A stretch of DNA of 64,000 bases from Novosphingobium capsulatum NBRC 12533 (lineage in GTDB: Bacteria; Pseudomonadota; Alphaproteobacteria; Sphingomonadales; Sphingomonadaceae), in the NCBI RefSeq assembly GCF_001598375.1, contig NZ_BCYV01000011.1:186001-250000 (forward strand), written 5' to 3'. Made by a program: the position numbers and the translations under genes. Below are positions 16,661 to 26,473 of the stretch, piece after piece (position 1 is the stretch's first letter; every line of letters starts with the position of its first letter). The notes under the pieces are model-generated. The model had not been told where the DNA came from. It searched no databases and saw only the letters and a list, made by a program, of their open reading frames with translations.

Positions 16661-18579
16661 TGACCGATCCGGTTTACGTCACCGATGCCCTGATCGCGCA
16701 GGATATCGACGCCTATCTCGATACCCATCAGCACAAGACCATGCTGCGCTTCATCACCTGCGGGTCGGTGGACGATGGCAAGTCCACGCTGATCGGGCGG
16801 CTGCTCTATGATTCCAAGATGATCTTTGAAGATCAGCTGGCGGCGCTGGAAAACGACAGCAAGAAGGTGGGCACTCAAGGCCAGGCGATCGATTTCGCGC
16901 TGCTGGTCGATGGGCTTGCGGCAGAGCGGGAGCAGGGCATCACGATCGACGTGGCCTATCGCTTTTTCAACACCGAAAAGCGCAAGTTCATCGTCGCCGA
17001 TTGCCCCGGGCACGAACAATACACCCGCAACATGGTGACCGGCGCCTCTACCGCCGACCTCGCGGTGATCCTGATCGATGCGCGCAAGGGCGTGCTGGTG
17101 CAGACCCGGCGCCATTCCTACCTCTGCCACCTCCTGGGCATCCGCAACATCGTGCTGGCGGTCAACAAGATGGACCTGGTCGATTACAGCCAGGCCCGGT
17201 TTGACGAGATCGTGGCCGAGTATCGCGCCTTTGCCAGCAGCATCGGCATCGAGGCGTTCACCGCGCTGCCGATCTCGGGCTTTGCCGGCGACAACGTGAC
17301 GGCGCCTTCGGCCAATACGCCGTGGTACACCGGGCCTTCGCTGATTGCCCACCTGGAAACCGTTCCGGTGCGCGGGGCCGACGATCTGGCCCGCCCGTTC
17401 CGCATGCCGGTGCAATGGGTCAACCGCCCGAACCTGGATTTCCGGGGCTTTTCCGGCCTGATTTCCAGCGGCAGCGTCAAGCCGGGCGATAGCGTGCGCG
17501 TGTTGCCTTCGGGCAAGACCAGCACGGTGACGCGGATCGTCACGCTGGAAGGCGATCTGGACCAGGCGCAGGCCGGCCAAGCCGTAACCCTGACGCTGGC
17601 CGATGAAATCGACTGCTCGCGTGGAGACGTGATCGCGCTCGCCGACAATCCGCCCGAGGCGGCCGACCAGTTCGAAGCGACGCTGGTGTGGATGGCTGAT
17701 GAAGCCTTGACGCCCGGCCGTGCCTATTGGCTCAAGCTGGGGACGCAGACCGTTTCGGCCACGGTGCGGGCGCCCGAATATGTCGTGAACGTCAACACGA
17801 TGGAGCGCCTGGCGGCCAAGACGCTGGAACTCAACGCGATCGGCGTTGCCGAGGTGGTAACCGACAAGGCGCTGGTGTTCGAACCCTATGCGCAAAGCCG
17901 CACGCTGGGCGGGTTTATCCTGATCGACAAGATCACCAACGCCACGGTTGGCGCCGGCATGCTCAATTTCAGCCTGCGCCGGGCCCAGAACGTGCACTGG
18001 CAGGCGCTGGACGTGACGCGCAAGGCGCATGCCGCGCTCAAGATGCAGGAACCGGCGGTGCTGTGGTTCACCGGGCTGTCCGGCTCGGGCAAATCGACCA
18101 TTGCCAACCTGGTGGAAAAGAAGCTGCATGCCCTGGGCAAGCACACGTTCCTGCTCGATGGCGACAATGTCCGCCATGGCCTGAACAAGGACCTGGGCTT
18201 TACCGACGCCGACCGCATCGAGAACATCCGCCGCGTGGGCGAAGTGGCCAAGCTGATGACCGATGCTGGCCTCATCGTGCTGACCGCGTTCATCAGCCCG
18301 TTCCGCGCCGAGCGCGAGCTGGTGCGCAGCCTGCTGCCGGTGGGTGAGTTCGTCGAGGTGTTCATCGACACCCCGCTGGAAGAGGCGGAAAAGCGTGACG
18401 TGAAGGGCCTGTATAAAAAGGCGCGCAGCGGACAGCTCAAGAACTTCACCGGGATCGACAGCCCCTATGAACGGCCCGAAAATCCCGAAATCCGGGTGGA
18501 CACCACGCGCGAAAGCCCCGAAGACGCCGCCGAGCGGATCGTGGAGCGGGTGATCGGCGCGTGGATGCCGGTGATCTGA
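16660..18579 (+). CDS. cysNC: Bifunctional CysN/CysC: sulfate adenylyltransferase subunit 1 and APS kinase
   Basis: This 639-residue fusion couples the GTPase subunit of ATP-sulfurylase to APS kinase, yielding PAPS. The N-terminal GTPase has [14 protein letters not shown] near residue 35, [12 protein letters not shown] and NKMDLVDY. Two beta-barrel domains follow. The C-terminal kinase begins near residue 465, with a P-loop GLSGSGKST at 472-480, [16 protein letters not shown] and the FISPF motif. CysN/CysC fusions are common in alphaproteobacteria. It is the second gene of a cysD-cysNC-cysQ run. Confidence 0.97.
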   Translation: MTDPVYVTDALIAQDIDAYLDTHQHKTMLRFITCGSVDDGKSTLIGRLLYDSKMIFEDQLAALENDSKKVGTQGQAIDFALLVDGLAAEREQGITIDVAYRFFNTEKRKFIVADCPGHEQYTRNMVTGASTADLAVILIDARKGVLVQTRRHSYLCHLLGIRNIVLAVNKMDLVDYSQARFDEIVAEYRAFASSIGIEAFTALPISGFAGDNVTAPSANTPWYTGPSLIAHLETVPVRGADDLARPFRMPVQWVNRPNLDFRGFSGLISSGSVKPGDSVRVLPSGKTSTVTRIVTLEGDLDQAQAGQAVTLTLADEIDCSRGDVIALADNPPEAADQFEATLVWMADEALTPGRAYWLKLGTQTVSATVRAPEYVVNVNTMERLAAKTLELNAIGVAEVVTDKALVFEPYAQSRTLGGFILIDKITNATVGAGMLNFSLRRAQNVHWQALDVTRKAHAALKMQEPAVLWFTGLSGSGKSTIANLVEKKLHALGKHTFLLDGDNVRHGLNKDLGFTDADRIENIRRVGEVAKLMTDAGLIVLTAFISPFRAERELVRSLLPVGEFVEVFIDTPLEEAEKRDVKGLYKKARSGQLKNFTGIDSPYERPENPEIRVDTTRESPEDAAERIVERVIGAWMPVI

Positions 18580-18602
18580 CCGGATCGCAGGGGGGAAGGC
18601 GA

Positions 18603-19337
18603 ATGGACGATCTGGCGCTGGCGCGGCATCTGGCCGCTGAGGCGGGGCGCATCCTGATGGATTTGCGCGCTGCTGGCACGCACGAGGGCAAGGCCTTGGG
18701 CGGCGAGGGCGATGCGCGGGCCAATGCCTTTCTCATGGCGCAGATCGCGCAACACCGGCCTGACGATGGCGTGCTGAGCGAGGAAACGGCCGACACGCCG
18801 GCACGGCTTGGCAAAAGCCGTGTGTGGATCATCGATCCGCTGGACGGCACGCGCGAATATGGCGAAGGCCGCGCCGATTGGGCGGTGCACGTGGGCCTGG
18901 CGATCGATGGCAAGGCCGTGCTGGGCGCGGTGGCGTTACCGGGAGAGGACCTCGTGCTCGACAGCGGCGGCGTGGGCGTTCTGCCTGCCATGTCGACGGT
19001 GCCACGCCTGCTGGTCAGCCGGTCGCGCCCCGCGCATGAAGCGGTGGAAGTGGCCCGCGCGATTGGCGGCGAACTGCTGCCGATGGGCAGTGCCGGGGCC
19101 AAGGCTATGGCCGTGGTGCGCGGCCAGGCGGAAATCTATCTGCATTCGGGCGGTCAGTATGAATGGGACAACTGCGCGCCCGTGGCCGTGGCGGCCGGCG
19201 CCGGCCTGCATGTCTCGCGCATCGACGGCGCGCCGCTGGTCTACAACAACGCCGATACCTGGCTGCCCGATGTTTTGATCTGTCGGCCTGAATGGGCCGA
19301 CAGGGTGCTTGAGGAAGTTGCCCGGATCGGCGATTGA
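18603..19337 (+). CDS. cysQ: 3'(2'),5'-bisphosphate nucleotidase
   Basis: CysQ removes the 3'-phosphate of PAP formed during sulfate reduction, and can also act on PAPS. The 244-residue protein is of the inositol-monophosphatase fold. It has the metal-binding WIIDPLDGTREYGEG (DPLDGT motif) near residue 75, a conserved SEETAD upstream, and YEWDNCAPVAVA toward the C-terminus in place of the usual WD-APA motif. The ATG at 18603 follows a strong GGGGGGAAGG ribosome site. It lies directly after cysNC in the same direction, which supports the role. Confidence 0.92.
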   Translation: MDDLALARHLAAEAGRILMDLRAAGTHEGKALGGEGDARANAFLMAQIAQHRPDDGVLSEETADTPARLGKSRVWIIDPLDGTREYGEGRADWAVHVGLAIDGKAVLGAVALPGEDLVLDSGGVGVLPAMSTVPRLLVSRSRPAHEAVEVARAIGGELLPMGSAGAKAMAVVRGQAEIYLHSGGQYEWDNCAPVAVAAGAGLHVSRIDGAPLVYNNADTWLPDVLICRPEWADRVLEEVARIGD

Positions 19338-19375
19338 CGCAGCGCAGCGATAACTTTGACCCAGGCGAGGACTCC

Positions 19376-19867
19376 ATGATCGATCCCAAGCATTTCCGCA
19401 CCGTTCTGGGCGCCTACCCCACCGGCGTTTGCGTGATCACCTCGGTCGACGAGGCGGGCGTGCGCACGGGCCTGGTGGTCGGTTCGTTCACGTCGATTTC
19501 GCTTGATCCGCCGCTGGTGGGCTTTTTCCCTGACAAGCGATCGAGTTCCTGGCCGCGGATTGCCGCGACCGGGCGGTTTTGCGTCAATGTGCTGGGCGCC
19601 GACCAGCTGGACCTGTGTCGCCGCTTTGCCGCCCGCGCCGACGACAAGTTTGCAGAACTGGCCCATGGCCACACGCCGTCCGGGCAGCCGCTGCTCGACA
19701 ACGCGCTCGCCTGGATCGACTGCCGCATCGAGCGGGTGGACGATATCGGCGATCACTGGCTGGTGGTCGGCGCGGTTGAGGCGCTGGATGCGCGGGCCGG
19801 GGGAACGCCGCTGCTGTTTTTCCGTGGCCAGTATCACGATGCGGTAGAGATCGCCCAGGGCGTGTGA
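19376..19867 (+). CDS. Flavin reductase-like (FMN-binding split barrel) protein
   Basis: This protein of about 163 residues resembles the small flavin reductase components of two-component monooxygenases (HpaC/RutF type). It has the typical opening FRTVLGAYPTGVCVITS, then GLVVGSFTSISLDPPLVGF, which contributes to FMN binding, and GRFCVNVLGADQ. The ATG at 19376 has GCGAGG upstream and is preferred to an in-frame TTG at 19334. No monooxygenase partner is adjacent. It follows cysQ and could be transcribed with it. Confidence 0.87.
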   Translation: MIDPKHFRTVLGAYPTGVCVITSVDEAGVRTGLVVGSFTSISLDPPLVGFFPDKRSSSWPRIAATGRFCVNVLGADQLDLCRRFAARADDKFAELAHGHTPSGQPLLDNALAWIDCRIERVDDIGDHWLVVGAVEALDARAGGTPLLFFRGQYHDAVEIAQGV

Positions 19868-19920
19868 TTGCCCGCGCACGGCCACCAATTTGCGCCATTT
19901 CCGCGCTAATTGTGGCATGG

Positions 19921-19934
19921 TTGACGCGGATCAA
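19921..19934 (+). promoter_or_regulatory. FNR-type binding site upstream of fnr
   Basis: TTGACGCGGATCAA matches the FNR/Anr consensus TTGAT-N4-ATCAA with one change. It lies about 219 bases before the fnr start codon, suggesting autoregulation. The same half-sites recur at 22884-22897. Confidence 0.65.
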
Positions 19935-20152
19935 AGCGGACCCCACGCGATCGGCCTAGACCGGAAATCGCCGAAGGGAACAGGTCTTTCCAACCCGGAC
20001 AGCCTGTTCGTTTCGCGTGATTTCTCCCCAACTCGGGCGGCATGCCTTGCTTGCCGCCCCCCTTTTCGTTGGGGTGGCCTTATCACACTTTGGTCTAATA
20101 AGGCCGTGTCTTGTCATTGTCTTGGCGCGCGCAAGATGGTAATTGCACGGCC

Positions 20153-20851
20153 ATGTCTTCTTGCGAAACCTGCGTCGTCCGCAACCGGGCCATCTGTGCC
20201 GGACTCGACAATCAGGAGATTGTCGCGCTCAATGCCATTGGGCGCCGCCGCAGCGTGTCTGCTGGGGAGCCGTTGATCTGGGAAGACGACGATTCGCTGC
20301 TGGTCGCCAATGTGATCGATGGCGTGCTCAAGCTGACGACGAGCACCGAGGATGGTCGCGAGCAGATCGTGGGCGTGGCCTATCCGTCCGACTTCATCGG
20401 GCGCCCGTTCGGTCAGACGAGCAAGGCCAGTGTCGTGGCGCTGACCGATGCGCGGGTCTGCGTGTTCTCACGCAATGATTTCGATCGCTTTGCCCGCAGC
20501 CATCCCGAGCTGGAGCACAAGCTGCTGGAACGCACCCTGGCCGAGCTTGATCGCACGCGGTCGTGGATGATGCTGCTGGGCCGCAAGACGGCGCCGGAAA
20601 AGATCGCGACGTTCCTGCTGGAAATGTCGGATCGCCTGGCCGAAACCGGCTGTACCCCGATCACGCGCGGCCCGGCCAAGCGCTTTACCCTGCCGTTCTC
20701 GCGCCAGCAGGTGGCCGACGTGCTGGGCCTGACGATCGAGACCGTCAGCCGCCAGTTCACCAAGCTCAAGAACGAGGGCGTGATCGACCTGCCGGCGCGC
20801 CGCGACGTGGAAATTCTCAATCGCGCCTCGCTGGTGGCGCTCGCCGGCTGA
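20153..20851 (+). CDS. fnrL: Crp/Fnr-family oxygen-responsive regulator
   Basis: This 232-residue regulator has a cyclic-nucleotide-fold sensor domain and a C-terminal helix-turn-helix. The N-terminus carries Cys4, Cys7 and Cys15, and a fourth cysteine lies at 103 (ARVCVF). That is the arrangement expected for an oxygen-labile [4Fe-4S] cluster, with spacing slightly different from E. coli FNR. The recognition helix TIETVSRQFTKLKNEG has the E..SR residues that read TTGAT half-sites. The ATG at 20153 keeps the cysteine cluster at the extreme N-terminus. With FNR-like sites before itself and before ccoN, it is the probable activator of the neighbouring cbb3 oxidase genes. Confidence 0.93.
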   Translation: MSSCETCVVRNRAICAGLDNQEIVALNAIGRRRSVSAGEPLIWEDDDSLLVANVIDGVLKLTTSTEDGREQIVGVAYPSDFIGRPFGQTSKASVVALTDARVCVFSRNDFDRFARSHPELEHKLLERTLAELDRTRSWMMLLGRKTAPEKIATFLLEMSDRLAETGCTPITRGPAKRFTLPFSRQQVADVLGLTIETVSRQFTKLKNEGVIDLPARRDVEILNRASLVALAG

Positions 20852-20952
20852 TCCAGCCGCCGCGCCGATCACACGATCAGCAGGCGATGTGGTGAACCGG
20901 ACAGCGCCTTGCGCCGATACGGCCACCACATGCCAGTGATTTGCATGGCCGA

Positions 20953-21741
20953 TCAGCTTTCCGGCATGGCCGCAGCGCGCAGCGCATAGGCGCCGGTCTC
21001 GCCATTGTTCGCGCTGGTCACGCGGACGATATAATCGCCTTCCGTATCCGGCGTGAATGCAATGAATGCATTCTTGCCGCCGCCGCTGTCATCATCCTGG
21101 GTGATCGGCTGGTCGGTCGTCTTGCCTTGCGCATCGAAGATCTGCAGCACCGGGTCGATCGCGTCGCTCTTCAGGAAGAACAGCATGGTCTGGCCGCTGT
21201 TGACGTGGAAGATGAACTCGTCCTCGTACTTGCCGCGGATTTCGCCATCAGACGCTTCCAGCGTGCCGCCATAGGTTTCCAGGCGCAGCGCGGTGGTGCT
21301 TTGCGGCTTGGCCTTGATCGGGGCGGGCAGGGGGCGCACCTCGCGCAAGGTCAGCTTGTAGTCCGCGCCGGGCTTGGCGCCGTCCACGGCCTTGACGCGG
21401 ACGCGATAGGTGCCGCTGCGCGTCGGGGAAAAATCGAGCAGCGCGTTGTTGCCTTCGCCGCCGTCATCATCGTCGGCGATCACTTCGGCATCGGGATCGG
21501 TCAGCGTCATGGCCGGATCGAACGCCTCGGAATCCACGCCGATTTCGTAGCGCTTGCCCGCAGTCAACTGGATCGGATAGCTGGCATAGATTTCGCCATC
21601 GCGGGGATTGCGGCGATCGAGCTTGCCGGCATAGGTAATCGCCTGTGCGCGCTGCGCCAAAGCCTGTTCCACGCCACCGCTCTCACTGGCCAGCATGAGC
21701 CCGAGGGCGATGAGGATTTTTCGTTTAGCCTTGGCAGCCAT
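20953..21741 (-). CDS. Secreted protein with two PPC-like domains
   Basis: This 262-residue exported protein has an N-terminal signal-like hydrophobic stretch (ILIALGLMLASESG, with cleavage likely near ALAQ). Two tandem beta-sandwich repeats resemble bacterial pre-peptidase C-terminal domains. Each has an acidic loop (DDDDGGEGNNA and DDDSGGGKNAF) followed by FSPTRSGTYRVRV or FTPDTEGDYIVRV. No catalytic domain is attached. Such stand-alone PPC proteins are periplasmic or secreted and of unknown function. GGAG lies upstream of the ATG. It converges with fnr. Confidence 0.82.
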   Translation of the reverse strand: MAAKAKRKILIALGLMLASESGGVEQALAQRAQAITYAGKLDRRNPRDGEIYASYPIQLTAGKRYEIGVDSEAFDPAMTLTDPDAEVIADDDDGGEGNNALLDFSPTRSGTYRVRVKAVDGAKPGADYKLTLREVRPLPAPIKAKPQSTTALRLETYGGTLEASDGEIRGKYEDEFIFHVNSGQTMLFFLKSDAIDPVLQIFDAQGKTTDQPITQDDDSGGGKNAFIAFTPDTEGDYIVRVTSANNGETGAYALRAAAMPES

Positions 21742-22008
21742 GTATGTCGTCTCCTGCGTGCGATGGGGGCGGGCCGTCGCATTGGGCCACAGGGGCCGGC
21801 AGCCGGACCACCCGCCTGATTTAGCATATTCTATTTATTTGAAATTTTTTGTGACGGAGACGATCGTCTGTCAAGGCTGCGGCGCACCCATGGACGTGGT
21901 TGGCGCACATGAAAACGGGCGGGCCGATACCAGGGGATCCCAGACCCTGGACCGACCCGCCCGCTGGCCCTGCATACGACGGATATGCAGGGCTATCGGT
22001 GCAAGGGC

Positions 22009-22701
22009 TTAGAAGCGGTAGGCGACGCCGGCGCTGAGTACCCACGGGTCCATGCGGTGGCGGGTGGTGAGCGCTTCGGTGCCGTTGGCGGTGTAGAAGT
22101 GCGCGGTGGTGCTGATCCAATACTTCTTGGCATCGAGCGTAAGGCCAAGACCGGTCTTGGTGATCGGAATGTCGATGCCACCCTGGACCACGACACCGGC
22201 ATCGTTATCGAGCTTTACGCGCGTGGCACCCAGTGCCTGGGCGGTCGCGCCCGCGCGTTCGTCGATATAGAAGAACCAGGCCCCACCGGCGCCGACATAG
22301 GGCTTGATGCCGCCCGGCAGGGTGAGGTGATACTTGGCCGTGACAGTGGCGGGCAGGATCAGCGCGTGATCGACCAGCGCGGCCCCGGCGAGCGAGCCCG
22401 CCCCGGTGACGTGGTGCGCGGTAAAGCAGCAGATCGTTTCGACCGAGACATTGGGCAGGGCGAAGTATTCGATCGCCAGCGTGGGGGTGAAGCTGTTGTT
22501 GCTGGCATCGGTCTGCGCGCCGGCGGGCAGGCCGATCAGATCCTTGCGCACCGCGGTGATCTTGCCATCGGCCAGAACCGAGGTGGCCAGCACCTTGACC
22601 TGCCACTTGCCGGCCGGTGCCTCGTCGGCCGCCAGCGCGGGAGAAGCGAACGCCAGCGCCAGGGCGGCGGCACCAAGAGCTTTGCCAAGAACCTTTTTCA
22701 T
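22009..22701 (-). CDS. ompW: OmpW-family outer membrane protein
   Basis: This 230-residue beta-barrel porin begins with a signal peptide (MKKVLGKALGAAALALAFASPALAA). It has the OmpW features KVLATSVLADGKI, LAIEYFALPNVSVETI, and GGIKPYVGAGGAWFFY, and ends in VAYRF, whose terminal phenylalanine suits outer-membrane assembly. I chose the ATG at 22701, with AGGAAA upstream, because it puts the signal peptide at the N-terminus. It is divergent from ccoN. OmpW is under oxygen and FNR control in other bacteria, and the site at 22884 lies in the shared promoter region. Confidence 0.92.
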   Translation of the reverse strand: MKKVLGKALGAAALALAFASPALAADEAPAGKWQVKVLATSVLADGKITAVRKDLIGLPAGAQTDASNNSFTPTLAIEYFALPNVSVETICCFTAHHVTGAGSLAGAALVDHALILPATVTAKYHLTLPGGIKPYVGAGGAWFFYIDERAGATAQALGATRVKLDNDAGVVVQGGIDIPITKTGLGLTLDAKKYWISTTAHFYTANGTEALTTRHRMDPWVLSAGVAYRF

Positions 22702-22883
22702 CACGCGTTTCCTAGTCAGATGCAGCATGCACCGCTGCAGGCTGCGCCACTGCAGGCGGCCTGCCCCTCGCAGGCTCCGTTCCCTCTGGCGTGGCACCGT
22801 CAATGGCGGGCGGCGCGATTCGGTACATTGACGCAACGCAAAAAAGCGCAAGTTCCCAACAATTCGTTCACCGCACAGGTTAT

Positions 22884-22897
22884 TTGACTCGTATCAA
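22884..22897 (+). promoter_or_regulatory. FNR-type binding site before ccoN
   Basis: TTGACTCGTATCAA has the same half-sites as the site before fnr. Its centre is about 70 bases before the ccoN ATG and about 190 bases from ompW, so it could serve either or both. Confidence 0.72.
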
Positions 22898-22960
22898 TGT
22901 GAAAGACCGGCAATCGGCGCAGGGGCACAATCTGTAGTTTGGCATGGAAGGGAAGGGTCC

Positions 22961-24613
22961 ATGGAACAGGTTCTGTTGCGCGCCGGCCTATGGTTTGGCG
23001 CGCTTGTCCTGGCGGTGGTTGCCTGTGCTCTGGCAGTTGACCAGGGTTTTGCGATTCATATGGCGATCTTCGGGATCGCCGCCGCCATCGCGCTGTGGGT
23101 TACCATCAGCGGCAAGAGCGTCGACAATGCAGTGCGCGGTATCCTGCGCATGCCCGATCAGGGCCGCTATGACGACGATGTGATTCGCTGGGGCGTTATC
23201 GCCACGGTTTTCTGGGGGATTGCCGGATTTACCGCCGGCCTGTGGATCGCGCTGGAGCTGACCTGGCCCCAGCTCAACCTCGGGCTGGAGTGGATCAACT
23301 TCGGCCGCCTGCGCCCGCTGCACACCTCGGCGGTCATTTTCGCTTTCGGAGGCAATGCGCTGATCGCCACGTCGTTCTACGTCGTGCAGCGCACCTGCCG
23401 GGCGAGGCTGGCCTTCCCCGGCCTCGCCCGTTTCGTGTTCTGGGGTTATCAGCTGTTCATCGTCATCGCGGCGACCGGTTATCTGCTGGGGATCACGCAG
23501 GGCAAGGAATATGCCGAACCGGAATGGTACACCGACCTGTGGCTGACCATCGTCTGGGTGGCCTATCTGGCGGTCTTCGTCGGCACGATCATCAAGCGCC
23601 ATGAGCCGCACATCTATGTGGCCAATTGGTTCTACCTCTCGTTCATCCTGACCGTGGCGATGCTGCACATCGTCAACAACCTCAACATTCCCGTCAGCCT
23701 GTTCGGATCGCGGTCCTACCCGGTCTTTGCCGGGGTGCAGGGGGCGCTGGTGCAGTGGTGGTATGGCCACAACGCGGTGGGCTTTTTCCTGACCGCCGGC
23801 TTCCTGGGCATGATGTATTACTTCGTGCCCAAGCAGGCCGAACGCCCGGTCTATTCCTATCGGCTGTCGATCATCCACTTCTGGGCGCTGATCTTCCTCT
23901 ATATCTGGGCTGGCCCGCACCACCTGCACTATACCGCGCTGCCCGATTGGGCGCAGACGCTGGGCATGGTCTTCTCGGTCATGCTGTGGATGCCGAGCTG
24001 GGGCGGCATGATCAACGGCCTGATGACGCTGAACGGCGCGTGGGACAAGATCCGCACGGACCCGATCATGCGCATGCTGGTGATGAGCCTGGCGTTCTAT
24101 GGCATGAGCACGTTCGAAGGCCCGATGATGAGCGTGAAGAGCGTCAACTCGCTCTCGCACTATACCGACTGGACCATCGGCCACGTGCATTCCGGCGCAC
24201 TCGGCTGGAACGGCATGGTGACGTTCGGGGCGCTTTATTACCTGGTGCCGCGCCTGTGGAACCGCGAGCGGCTTTATTCGCTGCGCATGGTCAACTGGCA
24301 CTTCTGGTGCGCCACGCTGGGCATCGTGTTCTATGCCGCCTCGATGTGGGTGGCAGGGATCACCCAAGGGCTGATGTGGCGCGAATATGGGCCTGACGGC
24401 TATCTGGTGAACAGCTTTGCCGAAACCGTGGCCGCGCTGCACCCGATGTATGCCCTGCGTGCCTTTGGTGGCCTGCTCTACCTGAGCGGCGGGGTGATCA
24501 TGGTGATCAACATCACCAAGACGATCCTGGGCCAGTATCGCACCGAAGCACCCATGCATGATGCCGCATTCGATCCCGCCAAGGATCGCCCCATCGTGGC
24601 CCAGCCGGCCTGA
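22961..24613 (+). CDS. ccoN: cbb3-type cytochrome c oxidase subunit I
   Basis: CcoN is the catalytic heme-copper subunit of the high-affinity cbb3 oxidase in the inner membrane, carrying heme b and the heme b3-CuB centre. The 550-residue protein is almost wholly membrane helices. It has [18 protein letters not shown] near residue 125 with a heme ligand histidine, [17 protein letters not shown] with a CuB histidine, GPHHLHYT near residue 320 with two more, and [11 protein letters not shown]. It opens the ccoNOQP operon and has a GGGAAGGG ribosome site. Confidence 0.97.
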   Translation: MEQVLLRAGLWFGALVLAVVACALAVDQGFAIHMAIFGIAAAIALWVTISGKSVDNAVRGILRMPDQGRYDDDVIRWGVIATVFWGIAGFTAGLWIALELTWPQLNLGLEWINFGRLRPLHTSAVIFAFGGNALIATSFYVVQRTCRARLAFPGLARFVFWGYQLFIVIAATGYLLGITQGKEYAEPEWYTDLWLTIVWVAYLAVFVGTIIKRHEPHIYVANWFYLSFILTVAMLHIVNNLNIPVSLFGSRSYPVFAGVQGALVQWWYGHNAVGFFLTAGFLGMMYYFVPKQAERPVYSYRLSIIHFWALIFLYIWAGPHHLHYTALPDWAQTLGMVFSVMLWMPSWGGMINGLMTLNGAWDKIRTDPIMRMLVMSLAFYGMSTFEGPMMSVKSVNSLSHYTDWTIGHVHSGALGWNGMVTFGALYYLVPRLWNRERLYSLRMVNWHFWCATLGIVFYAASMWVAGITQGLMWREYGPDGYLVNSFAETVAALHPMYALRAFGGLLYLSGGVIMVINITKTILGQYRTEAPMHDAAFDPAKDRPIVAQPA

Positions 24614-24641
24614 CCGCCCGCGAGATAAGGAAACTCGAACA

Positions 24642-25388
24642 ATGTCCAGCATTGTTGAGCGTCACAAGACGCTGGAGCGCAATGTCACCCTGCTGGCAGT
24701 CCTTGCCTTTGCCGCGGTGACGATCGGCGGGATCGTGGAAATCGCCCCGCTGTTCTGGATCGACAACACCATCGAGAAGGTGGAGGGGATGCGCCCCTAC
24801 ACCCCGCTGGAGCAGGCCGGCCGCGACATCTACGTGCGCGAGGGCTGCTATGTCTGCCATAGCCAGATGATCCGCCCGTTCCGCGACGAGACCGAACGCT
24901 ATGGCCATTACAGCCTGGCGGCGGAATCGATGTACGATCACCCGTTCCAGTGGGGATCGAAGCGCACCGGGCCGGACCTGGCCCGCGTGGGCGGCAAGTA
25001 TTCGGATGAATGGCATGTCCAGCATCTGAAAGACCCGCGCTCGGTCGTGCCGGAATCGATCATGCCGACCTATCAGTTCCTGGCCGGGCGCCCGCTCAAC
25101 CAGGGCGACATGACGGCAGAGCTGCAAACGCTCTACACCACCGGCGTTCCCTATACGAAGGACCAGATCGCCAAGGCCAACGACGATCTTAAGGCCCAGG
25201 CCGACCCGGAAAACGCCACCGAGTTCAAGAAGCGCTGGCCCAAGGCCCAGGTGCGCGACTTCGATGGCGATCCCACCAAGCTGACGGAGATGGATGCGCT
25301 GGTCGCCTATCTCCAGATGCTGGGCACGTTGGTGGATGTGAATGCGCCTGCTGCCCAGGAAGACCTGGCAAAGGAGAAGGGGCGATGA
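24642..25388 (+). CDS. ccoO: cbb3-type cytochrome c oxidase subunit II
   Basis: CcoO is the membrane-anchored mono-heme cytochrome c subunit. The 248-residue protein has one N-terminal helix (about 15-38) and a single CYVCH heme site at residues 69-73, followed by [18 protein letters not shown], a family signature. MPTYQFL supplies the likely axial methionine. The ATG at 24642 follows AAGGA. The stop overlaps the ccoQ start (ATGA). Confidence 0.97.
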   Translation: MSSIVERHKTLERNVTLLAVLAFAAVTIGGIVEIAPLFWIDNTIEKVEGMRPYTPLEQAGRDIYVREGCYVCHSQMIRPFRDETERYGHYSLAAESMYDHPFQWGSKRTGPDLARVGGKYSDEWHVQHLKDPRSVVPESIMPTYQFLAGRPLNQGDMTAELQTLYTTGVPYTKDQIAKANDDLKAQADPENATEFKKRWPKAQVRDFDGDPTKLTEMDALVAYLQMLGTLVDVNAPAAQEDLAKEKGR

Positions 25389-25546
25389 GCACGTATGACG
25401 CGCTGCGCCATTTTGCCGACAGCTGGGCGCTGGTGGTGATGGGCGCGATTTTCCTGGCCCTGTGCATCTGGCCGTTCCGCCGCGGGGGCAAGTCCTCCGG
25501 CAGGGAAGCGGCCAACTCGATCTTCACGGAGGATCACGATGGCTGA
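25385..25546 (+). CDS. ccoQ: cbb3 oxidase small subunit
   Basis: This is a 53-residue protein with a single membrane helix (about residues 15-31, [17 protein letters not shown]) and a charged C-terminal tail. That is the usual form of CcoQ/FixQ, which stabilises the oxidase complex. It overlaps ccoO by 4 bases and ccoP by 8 bases, so position, size and topology all agree. It is short enough to be missed by length-filtered gene calling. Confidence 0.9.
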   Translation: MSTYDALRHFADSWALVVMGAIFLALCIWPFRRGGKSSGREAANSIFTEDHDG

Positions 25547-26465
25547 CAAGCGCATCGACGAGCCCACCGGCGTTGAAACCGTCGGACACGAATGGGACGG
25601 CATCGAAGAACTCAACACGCCCTTGCCGCGCTGGTGGCTGTGGACGTTTTACGCCACGATCGTTTTCGCGATCGGCTATGTGGTGGTCTATCCGGCTATC
25701 CCCGGCCGCCATGCGGCAACCGCGGGCACGCTGGGCTGGACCAGCCGTGGCGCGCTGGACAAGGACCTGAAGGCGGCCGACGCCGCCCGGGCCCAGACCC
25801 GCGCGGCGATTGCGGCGACGCCGGTGGAAAAGCTGGCGGACAATCCGCAACTGCTGCGCGCCGCGATCGAGGGCGGGGCTGCCGCGTTCAAGCAGAACTG
25901 CGTGCAGTGCCATGGCGCGGGCGCGGCCGGCTCCAAGGGCTATCCCAACCTCAACGATGACGACTGGCTGTGGGGCGGCGATATCGCCACGATCCACCAG
26001 ACGCTGGAACACGGCATCCGCTATCCCGGTGACGAGCAGACCCGCGTGAGCCAGATGCCCGCATTTGGCAAGGATGGCATCCTGACCGCCGCCCAGGTAC
26101 AGGACGTGGTCAGCCACGTGCGCGTGATCAGCGGGCAGGACAAGCCCAATGCTTCGTCCACGCGCGGTGCCCAGATCTTTGCCGACAACTGCAGCGTGTG
26201 CCACGGCGCCAATGGCGAGGGTAACCGCACGGTGGGCGCGCCGCGCCTCAATGACAAGATCTGGCTCTATGGTGGCGATCGCGCCACGCTGACGCAGACC
26301 GTCACCTATGCCCGCCAGGGCGTGATGCCGGCATGGGGGCAGCGGCTGGACCCGGTCACCATCAAGATGCTGGCCGCCTATGTCCACTCGCGCGGGGGCG
26401 GGGAAGCCCTTCCACCTGCAGCGCCTGCGGCGCCGGCAACGGCCGCCGTTGCCCAAGCAAGGTAA
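25539..26465 (+). CDS. ccoP: cbb3-type cytochrome c oxidase subunit III (diheme)
   Basis: CcoP accepts electrons from cytochrome c and passes them to CcoN. The 308-residue protein has an N-terminal GVETVGHEWDGIEELNTPLP motif typical of CcoP and one membrane helix (about 33-52). It carries two heme c sites, CVQCH at 121-125 and CSVCH at 218-222. QMPAFG and MPAWGQ contribute axial methionines. It closes the structural part of the operon, and ccoG follows 8 bases later. Confidence 0.97.
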   Translation: MADKRIDEPTGVETVGHEWDGIEELNTPLPRWWLWTFYATIVFAIGYVVVYPAIPGRHAATAGTLGWTSRGALDKDLKAADAARAQTRAAIAATPVEKLADNPQLLRAAIEGGAAAFKQNCVQCHGAGAAGSKGYPNLNDDDWLWGGDIATIHQTLEHGIRYPGDEQTRVSQMPAFGKDGILTAAQVQDVVSHVRVISGQDKPNASSTRGAQIFADNCSVCHGANGEGNRTVGAPRLNDKIWLYGGDRATLTQTVTYARQGVMPAWGQRLDPVTIKMLAAYVHSRGGGEALPPAAPAAPATAAVAQAR

Positions 26466-26473
26466 CCCAGACC

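Noticed and set aside
21968..21992. A 9-bp hairpin after ompW (CCCTGCATA with TATGCAGGG)
   Set aside because: The stem is good but there is no T-run on the minus strand, so calling it a terminator is not supported.
22828..22841. A third FNR-like site, TTGACGCAACGCAA, nearer ompW
   Set aside because: Only the left half-site is good. The right half departs from ATCAA at two positions, so I do not list it.
22988..24652. A 554-codon minus-strand frame opposite ccoN
   Set aside because: It is antisense to an unmistakable oxidase subunit and rich in His, Gln and Arg, typical of a shadow.
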